From an uncultured Pseudomonadota bacterium (GTDB lineage Bacteria; Pseudomonadota; Gammaproteobacteria; Burkholderiales; Eutrophovitaceae), in the NCBI GenBank assembly GCA_937983055.1, contig CALJLA010000176.1, positions 1-33,297 on the forward strand: a stretch of DNA of 33,297 nt, in the 5' to 3' direction. The notes under the pieces are model-generated. The model was not told where the DNA came from. It did no database searches and worked only from the letters and a program-made list of their open reading frames with translations. Made by a program: the position numbers and the translations under genes. This document shows, piece by piece, positions 16,826 through 24,313 of this stretch. The stretch's first letter is position 1. Every line of letters begins with the position of its first letter.

Positions 16826-17257
16826 TTAACGAACGTCGGGTGCGCGCGCCGGGCGGTCGCGCGAGGGAATGCGGTAAAGATAGATCGCGAGGCCGACGCC
16901 GAATACGGTCAGCGACAATTGCAGCCAAAGCGGCCTGACGAAGAACACGATCGAGCTGCCGAGCGTCAGCGACATCAGCACGATGGCGTAGAGCTTGGTA
17001 CGCCAGGGAATGCTGCGGTGGCGCTGCCACTCGCGCACGGTGGGGCCGATCTGCGGATGGGTGACCAGCCAGCGGTAGAAACGCTCCGAGGCGCGCGCAT
17101 AGCAGGCCGCCGCGGCCAGGAAGAACACCGTGCTCGGCATCACCGGCAGAAGGGCGCCGATCACCCCCAGCGCGACGCACACCGTACCCAGCGCGATCAG
17201 CGCATGGCGCACCAGCGGCGAGGCGTGAACGTTCAGCTCGCCGCTCAGGTCGTCCAT
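16826..17257 (-). CDS. YbaN family (DUF454) inner-membrane protein
   Basis: 143-aa membrane protein matching the YbaN/DUF454 family by its core: ALGTVCVALGVIGALLPVMP, then STVFFLAAAACYARASERFYRWL, then HPQIGPTVREWQRHRSIPW, and finally two hydrophobic segments (AIVLMSLTLGSSIVFFV and LWLQLSLTVFGVGLAIYL). The biochemical role of the family is not known to me. It lies six bases downstream of the MFS gene on the same strand, so the two are very probably co-transcribed. Confidence 0.88.
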   Translation of the reverse strand: MDDLSGELNVHASPLVRHALIALGTVCVALGVIGALLPVMPSTVFFLAAAACYARASERFYRWLVTHPQIGPTVREWQRHRSIPWRTKLYAIVLMSLTLGSSIVFFVRPLWLQLSLTVFGVGLAIYLYRIPSRDRPARAPDVR

Positions 17258-17263
17258 CGCCGG

Positions 17264-18487
17264 TCAGGCCGTTTGGGGCGCCCTGCGCGCCGCGCGCTCG
17301 CCGACGCCCACTGCGGTGAGCAGCGCACCCACCTGGAACACGCCGATCATCACGAATACCCAGCCGGGGTGGCTGGCGTCCATCATAGCGCCGAACAGCA
17401 CTGGCGAGATCGACAGGCCGATGTCGAGGCCGGAGTACACGACGCCGTAGACGCGCCCGGTCGCGCCCTTTGGCGCCGCCGCGCGCACCAGCAGATCGCG
17501 CGAGGGCCCGGCGATGCCCGCGCCAAAGCCGATCAGCCCGACGACCGGCATTACCGCCCACACCGGCAGCGTGGCCGAGGCGACCAGCACCGCGAGCAGA
17601 CCGGCAATCGAGAACGCCACCGCAATGACGCGGTCGTGGTAGGCGGTTCGGCTGGCGATGAAACCGCCCGCGGCGAGACCCGCCGCGCTCGCCAGCATGT
17701 AGGCGGTAATACACGCGGTGGCGAAGGTGAACGGCACGGCGTACAGGTCGCGCAGCGCCGCAGGCGCGAAGCTCTGGATGCCGCCGAAGGACATGGCGGA
17801 AATCAGGAAGAAGGTGAAGCACAGCCATACCGCCGGCAAGCGCAAAAAGCCGAGCGCGGACGCGGCGCCTGCCTTCGGTGCGTGGGTAACCGCGTCGGAA
17901 ACTTCCTTCGGGTCGAGCAAACGGCGAAAAAGCGTCAGAAACGCCAGCACCGCGAAGGCCAGCGCCGCCGCCGCGAGCAGCGCGACGCGCCAGTGGAACA
18001 GCGTCGCCAGGCCGGCGAGAAACACCGGCGCCGCGGCCCAGCCAAGGGTGCCCGACAGGCCGTGCACGCTGAAGGCGTGGCCAAGACGCTGTGGGCTTAC
18101 GCGCCGGTTGAGCAGGGTGAAGTCGGCAGGGTGAAAGACGCTGTTGCCCAGGCCCGCGAGCGCGGCAAAGGCGAGCAGCATCGGGTAGCTGTTGCTCGAG
18201 GCCAGGCCCAGCGCCGCCAGCGCCAGCAGCCCGATGCCCGACAGCAGCACCGGCAGCGCGCCGAAGCGGTCGACCACGAAGCCGGCAAGCGCCTGTCCGG
18301 TGCCGGACACGACGAAAAACACCGTCATCAGCAGCCCCAGCTCGGCATACGACAGCAGGAACGCCTCCTTGAGCCAGGGGAACAGCGGCGCCAGGATGAG
18401 GTGAAAGAAATGCGAGGTGCCGTGCGCCAGGCCGACCAGGCCGATGACTTTGGCGTCGCTGCGCAGTGTTTGTGTGGTGGCGGTCAT
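17264..18487 (-). CDS. MFS transporter (Fsr-like exporter)
   Basis: 407-aa major facilitator with about twelve hydrophobic segments. The N-terminal LAHGTSHFFHLILAPLFPWL resembles the fosmidomycin-resistance (Fsr) branch of MFS drug exporters. The loop after helix 2 reads GFVVDRFGALPVL, the expected acidic/basic MFS motif A position. GLGNSVFHPADFTLLNRRV and AFSVHGLSGTLGWAAAP also fit this branch. Likely a proton-driven exporter of a small molecule in the inner membrane; the substrate is inferred only loosely. It forms an operon with the DUF454 gene. Confidence 0.9.
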   Translation of the reverse strand: MTATTQTLRSDAKVIGLVGLAHGTSHFFHLILAPLFPWLKEAFLLSYAELGLLMTVFFVVSGTGQALAGFVVDRFGALPVLLSGIGLLALAALGLASSNSYPMLLAFAALAGLGNSVFHPADFTLLNRRVSPQRLGHAFSVHGLSGTLGWAAAPVFLAGLATLFHWRVALLAAAALAFAVLAFLTLFRRLLDPKEVSDAVTHAPKAGAASALGFLRLPAVWLCFTFFLISAMSFGGIQSFAPAALRDLYAVPFTFATACITAYMLASAAGLAAGGFIASRTAYHDRVIAVAFSIAGLLAVLVASATLPVWAVMPVVGLIGFGAGIAGPSRDLLVRAAAPKGATGRVYGVVYSGLDIGLSISPVLFGAMMDASHPGWVFVMIGVFQVGALLTAVGVGERAARRAPQTA

Positions 18488-18565
18488 TGACTGGGTTGCT
18501 AAAAGATTCTTTTTGTCTGCCGCGTGCCGGACACCGGCGACGCGGACCGCTCGATGTCCTTACGG

Positions 18566-19099
18566 CTAGTTGAGCGTGCGGACCGTGCCGGTCTCGTTGC
18601 TCAGCCCTTCTTCCAGCGTCGGCACCTGAAGCGGCAGGTCCCATTCCGCCTTGGCCACCGTGTCCTGCACGAGCTTCATGAATCCGTGCAGCAGGTTCTC
18701 GCCCAGCGTCAGATCGACGCCGTTGCCCGCGCCCTCGCGCGGCAGCAGCGACAGTACGGTAAGGCCTTTCTCGTTACGGCGGGCGCGAATGCGGGTGACC
18801 AGCACCGGCGAGTCGCCCAGCGGATGCTCGCGCTCCGGCTGCTTGACCGCCTTGGTGAACTGCACTTCCTTCAGTGCCTTCTGATGCTCGAAGCCCAGCA
18901 TGGCACGGCGCGCCTCGGGGTTGGCCTGCACCTGGATATCGGGCTTGCTTTGCGCTATCTGCAGCAGCACCGGCCAGAAACGCTTCACCAGCCGGCGCGT
19001 GAAATAAAACAATACCTCGGCCGACTTGTCGAAGTGCACCCGGACCAGCATGCGGTCCTCCTCGGGCGCGAACTCAACTGTGATGCGCTCCAGGTTCAT
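18566..19099 (-). CDS. Conserved hypothetical protein
   Basis: 177-aa soluble protein with no signal peptide or membrane segment. I do not recognise a named domain. It begins MNLERITVEFAPEEDRMLVRVHF, suggesting an N-terminal beta hairpin, followed by a helix with aromatic residues (VLFYFTRRLVKRFWPVLLQIA). A C-terminal region GVDLTLGENLLHGFMKLVQDTVAKAEWDLPL follows. Codon use and composition match the neighbours, so it is probably a real cytoplasmic protein. It sits 78 bp upstream of the MFS gene on the same strand and could be in that operon. Confidence 0.75.
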   Translation of the reverse strand: MNLERITVEFAPEEDRMLVRVHFDKSAEVLFYFTRRLVKRFWPVLLQIAQSKPDIQVQANPEARRAMLGFEHQKALKEVQFTKAVKQPEREHPLGDSPVLVTRIRARRNEKGLTVLSLLPREGAGNGVDLTLGENLLHGFMKLVQDTVAKAEWDLPLQVPTLEEGLSNETGTVRTLN

Positions 19100-19159
19100 A
19101 AAGCAGATCTTTATCGAACGAAACCAAGTTTACCCGAAGGCGCCCGTTTCCGAGTGGCA

Positions 19160-19470
19160 GATCTGCTGCCGGCTTAAGATGTCTTCAAGGCAGAGGCGCG
19201 GAGGACGCAGAGGAAAGGCAAGAACGACAAGCGAAGCGAACCACCAAGACACCAACGCCACCAAGAAGGGACAAAGGCGAAACACACAACACGCAGTCAC
19301 GCGGATTGTTGTCGAGGATTCTAATGTTTGCTGAGCGGACTCAGGCAACTGCAAAAAGCACGACGACACGAAGCGTTCGCAGGGAATCCCTTCGCTTTTT
19401 TCTCTCTGCGTTCTCTGCGTTGAACGCGCCTAACGCCGGCCAGCGGCCGGCCTCACTCGGCCCTCGGAGC
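19160..19470. repeat. Mosaic intergenic repeat, copy R5
   Basis: Fills the gap between the EF-G gene and the hypothetical gene. It contains GGCAGAGGCGCGGAGGACGC with AGAGGAAAGGCAAGAACGAC, an ACCACCAAGACACCAACGCC module, GCGAAACACACAACACGC, an AGCACGACGACACGAAG segment, and the inverted TCTGCGTTCTCTGCGTTGAA module. It ends in the palindrome GGCCAGCGGCCGGCC. Bases 19191-19264 are an inverted, near-identical copy of 16716-16789. No gene is seen in it. Confidence 0.8.
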
Positions 19471-19479
19471 TGGTCGTCT

Positions 19480-21525
19480 TCAGTCCTCATGCTGCACCGG
19501 CTTGTGCGCGGCGGCGAGTTTCTGCTGCACGTTGGGCGGGGCCTGTTCGTAGTGGCTGAACTCGATGGTGTAGGCGCCGGCGCCGCCGGTCATCGACTTC
19601 AGCCGCGAGGCGTAGTTGTCCAGCTCGGCCAGCGGCACGCGCGCGGACAGCTTGGCCGAGCCGCCCGCCATGGTGTCGTTGCCGTTGATCTGGCCGCGCC
19701 GGCCGGATAAATCCCCGGTGACATCGCCGATAGCCGACTGCGGCGCATAGACGTCGATGTTGACGATCGGCTCGAGCACGACCGGTTTCGCCTTGGCGAG
19801 CGCGTCGAGAAAGGCCTTGCGGCCGGCGGCGACGAAGGCGACCTCCTTCGAGTCCACCGGGTGGCTCTTGCCGTCGTACACGGTGACCTTTACGTCCTGC
19901 ATCGGGTGGCCGGACAACGGCCCGCTGTCCAGCACCTGGCGCACGCCTTTTTCCACCGCCGGGATGAACTGGTTGGGGATCACGCCTCCTTTGACCGCGT
20001 CGACAAACTCGAAGCCGGCGCCGCGCGGCAGCGGCTCGATGCGCAGGAACACTTCGCCGAACTGGCCGGCGCCGCCGGTCTGTTTCTTGTGGCGGTTGTG
20101 GCCTTCGGCGTTGGCGAGAATGGTTTCGCGGTAGGGGATACGGGGCGGACGGGTCTTGAGCTGCAGCCCGTATTGCTTCTCGATCTTTTCCAGGGTGAGC
20201 CGCAGGTGCAGCTCACCCAGCCCTCGGATCACGGTTTCGTTCATGGTCGCGTCGTTTTCCACCAGCAGGGTCGGGTCCTCTGCGGCCACCTTGTGCAGCA
20301 CGTCGGCGAGCTTCTGCTCATCCCCGTGCCGCGTGGGCTCCAGCGCCAGCCCGAACACCGGCTGCGGAAAATCCAGCGGCTTGAGATGGATGTGACTGTC
20401 TTCCTGCGAATCGTGCAGCACCGCGTCGTACTGGATCTCGTCCACCTTGGCGACGGCGCAGATGTCGCCGGGCACCGCGGCGGCGACTTCGGTGTGGGTC
20501 TTGCCGCGCAGCTGGTACAGGTGCGACACCTTGAACGGCTTGCGCGCGTCGCCGACGAAGAGCTGGGTGTTCGGGGTGACGGTGCCCTGGTGCACGCGAA
20601 ACACGCCGAGCTTGCCGATGAAGGGGTCTATCTCCACCTTGAATACATGCGCGAGCGCATGCTTCGACGGGTCCGGGTCGGCGTGCAGCGGCTTGGCGTC
20701 GCGCCCCTCGCCGCGCAGGAACAGCGGCGGGTTGCCCTCGGTGGGGTTGGGCATCAGCTTGGCGAACGCTTCCAGCAGCAGGTCGAGCCCGGCGCCGGTG
20801 CGCGCCGAGGCAAAGCACACCGGCACCAGATGCCCCTCGCGCAGGGCGCGCTCGAACGGCTCGTGCAGCTGCTCCGGGCGCACATGGCCCTGGTCGAGAT
20901 AGACCGCCATCAGTTCTTCGTCGACCTCGACCACCTGGTCTACCAGCGCGGTGTGCGCCTGGTCGATCGGCATCAGGTCCGACTGGCCGTCGGGATTGAA
21001 GAAGCAGTCGACGACTGTTGCGCCCTTGTCTGCCGGCAGGTTGATCGGCAGGCATTCGGCGCCGAACTCCTGCTGGATGTCTTCCAGCACCTGGCGCAGA
21101 TTGACGCCATCGGCGTCGATGCGGTTCACGATGATCACCCGGCACAGGTCACGGTTTTTCGCCCAATGCATCATGCGCCGCGTCATCAGCTCGACGCCGT
21201 TCTGCGCGTTGATCACGATCGCCGCGGTTTCCACCGCCGACAGCGCCGGCAGCGACTGGCCGACGAAATCGGGGTAGCCCGGCGTGTCGAGCAGATGGAT
21301 CTGGGTGCCGGCGTGGGCAAAGCTTGCCACTGCGAGCTTGACCGAGTGGCCATGCTCCTTCTCGCGCGCGTCGTAGTCGCAGACGGTGGACCCTTTTTCG
21401 ACCGTGCCGGTGGCGGCGATCGTGCCGGCACGCGCGAGCAGTGCTTCCGCCAGCGTGGTCTTGCCGGCGCCTCCCTGGCCTACAAACGCAATGGTGCGGA
21501 TCTGCGCAGTGTCGAACGACGCCAT
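19480..21525 (-). CDS. fusA: Elongation factor G-like GTPase (EF-G type 2)
   Basis: 681-aa translational GTPase resembling EF-G throughout. The P-loop GQGGAGKT is at residues 16-23, the G3 motif DTPGYPDF at 80-87, and the G4 motif is NRID (134-137) in place of canonical NKxD. The switch I area reads EHGHSVK where ribosomal EF-G has RGIT. These changes, and the stand-alone context without rpsL, rpsG or tuf, point to the divergent second EF-G found in many proteobacteria rather than the housekeeping factor. It may act in ribosome recycling or stress translation; this is inference. A consensus-like promoter and GGAGGAGG site lie upstream. Confidence 0.9.
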   Translation of the reverse strand: MASFDTAQIRTIAFVGQGGAGKTTLAEALLARAGTIAATGTVEKGSTVCDYDAREKEHGHSVKLAVASFAHAGTQIHLLDTPGYPDFVGQSLPALSAVETAAIVINAQNGVELMTRRMMHWAKNRDLCRVIIVNRIDADGVNLRQVLEDIQQEFGAECLPINLPADKGATVVDCFFNPDGQSDLMPIDQAHTALVDQVVEVDEELMAVYLDQGHVRPEQLHEPFERALREGHLVPVCFASARTGAGLDLLLEAFAKLMPNPTEGNPPLFLRGEGRDAKPLHADPDPSKHALAHVFKVEIDPFIGKLGVFRVHQGTVTPNTQLFVGDARKPFKVSHLYQLRGKTHTEVAAAVPGDICAVAKVDEIQYDAVLHDSQEDSHIHLKPLDFPQPVFGLALEPTRHGDEQKLADVLHKVAAEDPTLLVENDATMNETVIRGLGELHLRLTLEKIEKQYGLQLKTRPPRIPYRETILANAEGHNRHKKQTGGAGQFGEVFLRIEPLPRGAGFEFVDAVKGGVIPNQFIPAVEKGVRQVLDSGPLSGHPMQDVKVTVYDGKSHPVDSKEVAFVAAGRKAFLDALAKAKPVVLEPIVNIDVYAPQSAIGDVTGDLSGRRGQINGNDTMAGGSAKLSARVPLAELDNYASRLKSMTGGAGAYTIEFSHYEQAPPNVQQKLAAAHKPVQHED

Positions 21526-21569
21526 CGACGCCTCCTCCCGGATGGTTTGTTTTAGAAGCCGGTTCGTCG

Positions 21570-21598
21570 AGTATAGGCAGACCGGCGTTCAGTGCCAA
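21570..21598 (-). promoter_or_regulatory. Sigma-70-type promoter for the EF-G-like gene
   Basis: On the minus strand TTGGCA (21593-21598), a 17-bp spacer and TATACT (21570-21575) make a near-consensus promoter, five of six matches in each box. It ends 44 bp before the ATG at 21525. GGGAGGAGG just before that ATG is the ribosome-binding site. Confidence 0.7.
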
Positions 21599-21644
21599 AG
21601 GGCGGGATGTATGCACCGCAACAAAGGCGGGGGAATGCCAACAG

Positions 21645-21893
21645 CGACTTTCACTACAGAGGACACAGAGAACGCAGAGGAAGAGAAAAATCTACATACG
21701 AATCACACAACACGCTGCGAAGGCAACGTGAGCGCCCGCCAAAGGCACGAAGTCACGAAGATATCCGTGCATGGTCTTTCGCCTTTCCCGTGTCCGGAGT
21801 CGCGAGTCCCTTTCTTTCTCCCTCTGCGCCTCTGCGTTGAAAGCACTTAGCGCCGGCCGCAGGCCGGCCTCACGCAGCACACAGTACGCAGTC
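21645..21893. repeat. Mosaic intergenic repeat, copy R6
   Basis: Lies between the EF-G promoter and the end of the NMT1-like gene. Modules in order: CTACAGAGGACACAGAGAAC, CACACAACACGCTGCGAAG, CGCCAAAGGCACGAAGTCAC leading to GATATCCGTGCATGG, GTCCGGAGTCGCGAGTCCC, CCTCTGCGCCTCTGCGTTGA, the palindrome GGCCGCAGGCCGGCC, and CACGCAGCACACAGTACGCA. The right end matches that of R1 closely. Confidence 0.8.
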
Positions 21894-21900
21894 CCTCTTT

Positions 21901-22872
21901 CTAGGGCGCGACCTTTACCGCCTTCACGAACTGGAGGGTGAACGCCTGCTTCCAGGCGGTCTCCGGCTTGAGCATGCCGGCGCCGACCATGAATTCATAC
22001 GTTTCGCGCCAGCGTGATTCCGTCATCGCGAGAATGCCGAGACGCTGCGCGTCGCCGCCGGTTACCAGGCGGTGGCGTTTCATGGTGGCGACGCCGTGCA
22101 TCAGCACGTCGTCGCCCATCTGCGGGTTGGCGCGACGGATCAGGGCGTTGCCGGCGGCGGGGTCGGCGAGATAGCGCTTCCAGCCTTCGGCGGTGGCGCG
22201 GTAGAAGCGTTCCAGCACGTCCGCGCGGCCGGCGACTGTCTTGTTGAGTGTCACCAGCGTCTGCGCATACGGCGGGTAGCCGTAATCGGCGAGCAGGAAT
22301 ACCTTGGGCTTGATGCCGGCCTTTTCGATCTGGAACGGCTCCGAGGTGACATAGCCTTGCTGCGCGACGTTCCTGTCCACCAGAAACTGCTGCACGCTGA
22401 AGGCGTAGGGCCGCTTCTGCCGGTCGGTGAAGCCGAACTTCGCTTTCAGCCACGGCCAGTACGTCGTCTCGCTGGCCTGGCCGATCAGCAGCGTGCGGGA
22501 TTTCAGATCCTCGATCTTCGCGACGTCGGGGTGCGCGATCAGCGCCACCGGGTCGGACTGGAATACCGCGCCGATGGTGGTCAGCGGGAGACCCTGCTCG
22601 ACCGCCTTGAGGGTCTGGATGTCGTAGCCCATCACCACGTCGGCGCGCTCGGCCAGCAGCAGCTGCATCACGTTGACCTGCGGCCCGCCCATGGTGACCG
22701 TGACCTCGAGGCCGTGCTTCCTGTAGATGCCCTCGGCCACCGCCTGGTAGAAGCCGCCATGCTCGGCCTGCGCATACCAGTTGGTGAGAAAGACCAGCTT
22801 GTCGAGCGCGTGCGATGTGCCGTGGACTGCAAGCAGCGACACGAGCAAGAGAGACCGGGTAAAGGCAATCAT
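21901..22872 (-). CDS. NMT1/THI5-like ABC transporter substrate-binding protein
   Basis: Periplasmic binding protein, 323 aa, with a signal peptide ending near HGTSHA (residue 22). The mature start LDKLVFLTNWYAQAEHGGFYQAVAEG is the hallmark of the NMT1/THI5-like family (ThiY, RibY, SsuA relatives). It is followed by VMQLLLAERADVVMGYD and the FQSDPVALIAHPD hinge region. Candidate ligands are pyrimidine vitamin precursors, riboflavin-like compounds or sulfonates; none can be chosen. Its probable permease and ATPase are encoded about 2.4 kb away (25244-26790), on the same strand but beyond three unrelated genes. No TPP or FMN riboswitch is recognisable upstream. Confidence 0.88.
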   Translation of the reverse strand: MIAFTRSLLLVSLLAVHGTSHALDKLVFLTNWYAQAEHGGFYQAVAEGIYRKHGLEVTVTMGGPQVNVMQLLLAERADVVMGYDIQTLKAVEQGLPLTTIGAVFQSDPVALIAHPDVAKIEDLKSRTLLIGQASETTYWPWLKAKFGFTDRQKRPYAFSVQQFLVDRNVAQQGYVTSEPFQIEKAGIKPKVFLLADYGYPPYAQTLVTLNKTVAGRADVLERFYRATAEGWKRYLADPAAGNALIRRANPQMGDDVLMHGVATMKRHRLVTGGDAQRLGILAMTESRWRETYEFMVGAGMLKPETAWKQAFTLQFVKAVKVAP

Positions 22873-22940
22873 CGGCGCGGTGATCCTTTTCGTAATGCCG
22901 CTGCGGGTGGCAGGACGTCTCGGGCTGCTTTCAGGTGCGC

Positions 22941-23684
22941 CTACTTGCGCGCCGGGCGGCCGGTTCGCCGGGCAGAGGCCCGGGACTGCTTCGGGCGGGC
23001 GGGCTGCCGCGCCTTCCCGCCTGCTTCCAGGGAGCGGCGCATCGCGTCGAAGATCGTGTCCATGCCGAAGGCGAATATCTTATCGAGGTTGGCGACGCGC
23101 AGGTGTGGCACGACCCGGGAGACGTACGGAAAGTGCTCGGGATCGCTGAAGTCCTCGAGCACGATCGGGGTCGGGTCCGGTTGCAACGCGCGGCTGCCGA
23201 TTTCCGCCATGCCGGCGCCGATCGCGAAGCCCGCCGCGAGCCGGAAGTATCGCGCCGACTGCGCCGCGTCGAACCCGGCTTCGTGAAACGTTCGCAGCAA
23301 CCGTTCGTAGAACGCGAGTGATCGTGGCGTGCGGAAGCGGCGCGCGGGCAGAACCCAGAACGCTCGCGGGTGGGTGATGGCGATGCCGCGGATTGCGTCG
23401 AAGCAGGCGCGCAGGCGCGCCAGCGGCTCGCCGTCGCCGATCAATACGGGTTCGATCTCCTCGACGAAGAGGTCCAGGATCGCGTCGAGCAGATCGCCCT
23501 TGCCGCCGAAGTGATGATAGATGGCCATCGCCTCGACGCCGAGCGCCGAGCCGAGGCGGCGCATGGACAGGTTATCCAGCCCCTCGGCGTCGATCAGTTC
23601 CAGCGCGGCCCTGGCGATGCGCGCGCGATCGAGCGGTTCGCGCCGGCGGCGCCGGCCGGGGAAGGTGGATTTCGGGCTGCTCAC
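22941..23684 (-). CDS. TetR family transcriptional regulator
   Basis: 247-aa dimeric repressor-type protein. An N-terminal TetR DNA-binding domain is clear: RIARAALELIDAEGLDNLSM, then RRLGSALGVEAMAIYHHFGG with KGDLLDAILDLFV, a canonical helix-turn-helix with the TetR 'YhHFggK' signature. The C-terminal ligand domain resembles the TetR_C type. An unusual basic Ala/Arg/Lys-rich tail of roughly 30 residues follows (KARQPARPKQSRASARRTGR). Two perfect 17-bp palindromes lie directly upstream in the divergent promoter region, the likely operators. It probably represses itself and the exported-protein/acetyltransferase pair. Confidence 0.92.
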   Translation of the reverse strand: MSSPKSTFPGRRRRREPLDRARIARAALELIDAEGLDNLSMRRLGSALGVEAMAIYHHFGGKGDLLDAILDLFVEEIEPVLIGDGEPLARLRACFDAIRGIAITHPRAFWVLPARRFRTPRSLAFYERLLRTFHEAGFDAAQSARYFRLAAGFAIGAGMAEIGSRALQPDPTPIVLEDFSDPEHFPYVSRVVPHLRVANLDKIFAFGMDTIFDAMRRSLEAGGKARQPARPKQSRASARRTGRPARK

Positions 23685-23690
23685 AAAAAT

Positions 23691-23735
23691 ACTTTACAAC
23701 GTAAAGTACCGGGTGTATACCTTACACCGTAAGGT
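23691..23735. promoter_or_regulatory. Twin TetR operators overlapping a promoter
   Basis: Two perfect 7-3-7 palindromes: ACTTTACAACGTAAAGT (23691-23707) and ACCTTACACCGTAAGGT (23719-23735). Their centres are 28 bp apart. They share the core TTAC-N3-GTAA. On the + strand TTTACA (23693-23698), a 17-bp spacer and TATACC (23716-23721) form a plausible promoter whose -35 lies in the first palindrome and whose -10 abuts the second, so regulator binding would block it. The first palindrome is seven bases from the TetR start codon, allowing self-repression. Confidence 0.85.
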
Positions 23736-23770
23736 CGTCGTTCCCATCCACGTGAGCAGAGGAGAAGGCC

Positions 23771-24313
23771 ATGAAGACACGCACAATCGCAGTGATCGCC
23801 GCGCTTGCCCTGATACCGGGTCTTGTTCAGGGCCCCGCGGCTGCCGAACCGGCAGCGGATGCGCCGGAAGTTCTGCAGGCGGTCATGAAGCTGGAAGGCC
23901 GCTGGCAGGCCGATGCCGAGCTGGTGCTGGGCGGCGAGCGGCACAGATTTATTTACACGCTTGATTTCAGCAAAACGGCAAGCGGCAGCGGTTTGCTCCT
24001 CGATGAGCACGCGGTGGTGCAGGGCGTCGGCGAACTGAAGGGCACCAGCGTCATCGGATTCGACCCCTACGAGGGCCGGCTGCACTGGTTTTCGGTGGAC
24101 AATTTCGGCACCGCGCACAACCATGTGGGTGAACTGGTCGGGCCGGGGCACGTGCGGCTGGTGCATGAAAGCCGGCGGGAGGGCAAACCGTTCCGCGAGC
24201 AGATCGATCTGCAGTGGCTCGCGGCGGATCGCGTTGAAGGGCGGCTGGTCGCGACCCTGGCGGGCGATGTGGTGGAGACGCTGGCCGGCACGTTTACCCG
24301 GGTCGGCCGCTGA
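23771..24313 (+). CDS. Exported protein of unknown function (DUF1579-like)
   Basis: 180-aa secreted protein with a signal peptide (VIAALALIPGLVQGPAAA). The mature domain opens MKLEGRWQADAELVLGGERHRF and continues as alternating strands (SGLLLDEHAVVQGVG, SVIGFDPYEGRLHWFSVDN, GHVRLVHESRREGKPF), a lipocalin-like beta-barrel pattern as in DUF1579-type proteins. No enzyme motif is evident. Its stop overlaps the acetyltransferase start (TGATG at 24311-24315), so the two are coupled. Promoter position implies control by the divergent TetR protein. Confidence 0.78.
   Translation: MKTRTIAVIAALALIPGLVQGPAAAEPAADAPEVLQAVMKLEGRWQADAELVLGGERHRFIYTLDFSKTASGSGLLLDEHAVVQGVGELKGTSVIGFDPYEGRLHWFSVDNFGTAHNHVGELVGPGHVRLVHESRREGKPFREQIDLQWLAADRVEGRLVATLAGDVVETLAGTFTRVGR

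Noticed and set aside
16919..18490. 523-codon plus-strand frame opposite the YbaN and MFS genes
   Set aside because: Composition is an antisense artefact, and the minus strand encodes two clear membrane proteins.
8300..21893. A CRISPR array made of the repeated CAGAGG and CACCAAG segments
   Set aside because: Modules differ in order, orientation and length, are kilobases apart, and have no regular spacers or cas genes.
21901..22940. Thiamine-precursor transport with a TPP riboswitch
   Set aside because: The binding protein is NMT1/THI5-like, but no riboswitch-like sequence lies upstream and no thiamine genes are near, so the substrate was left open.
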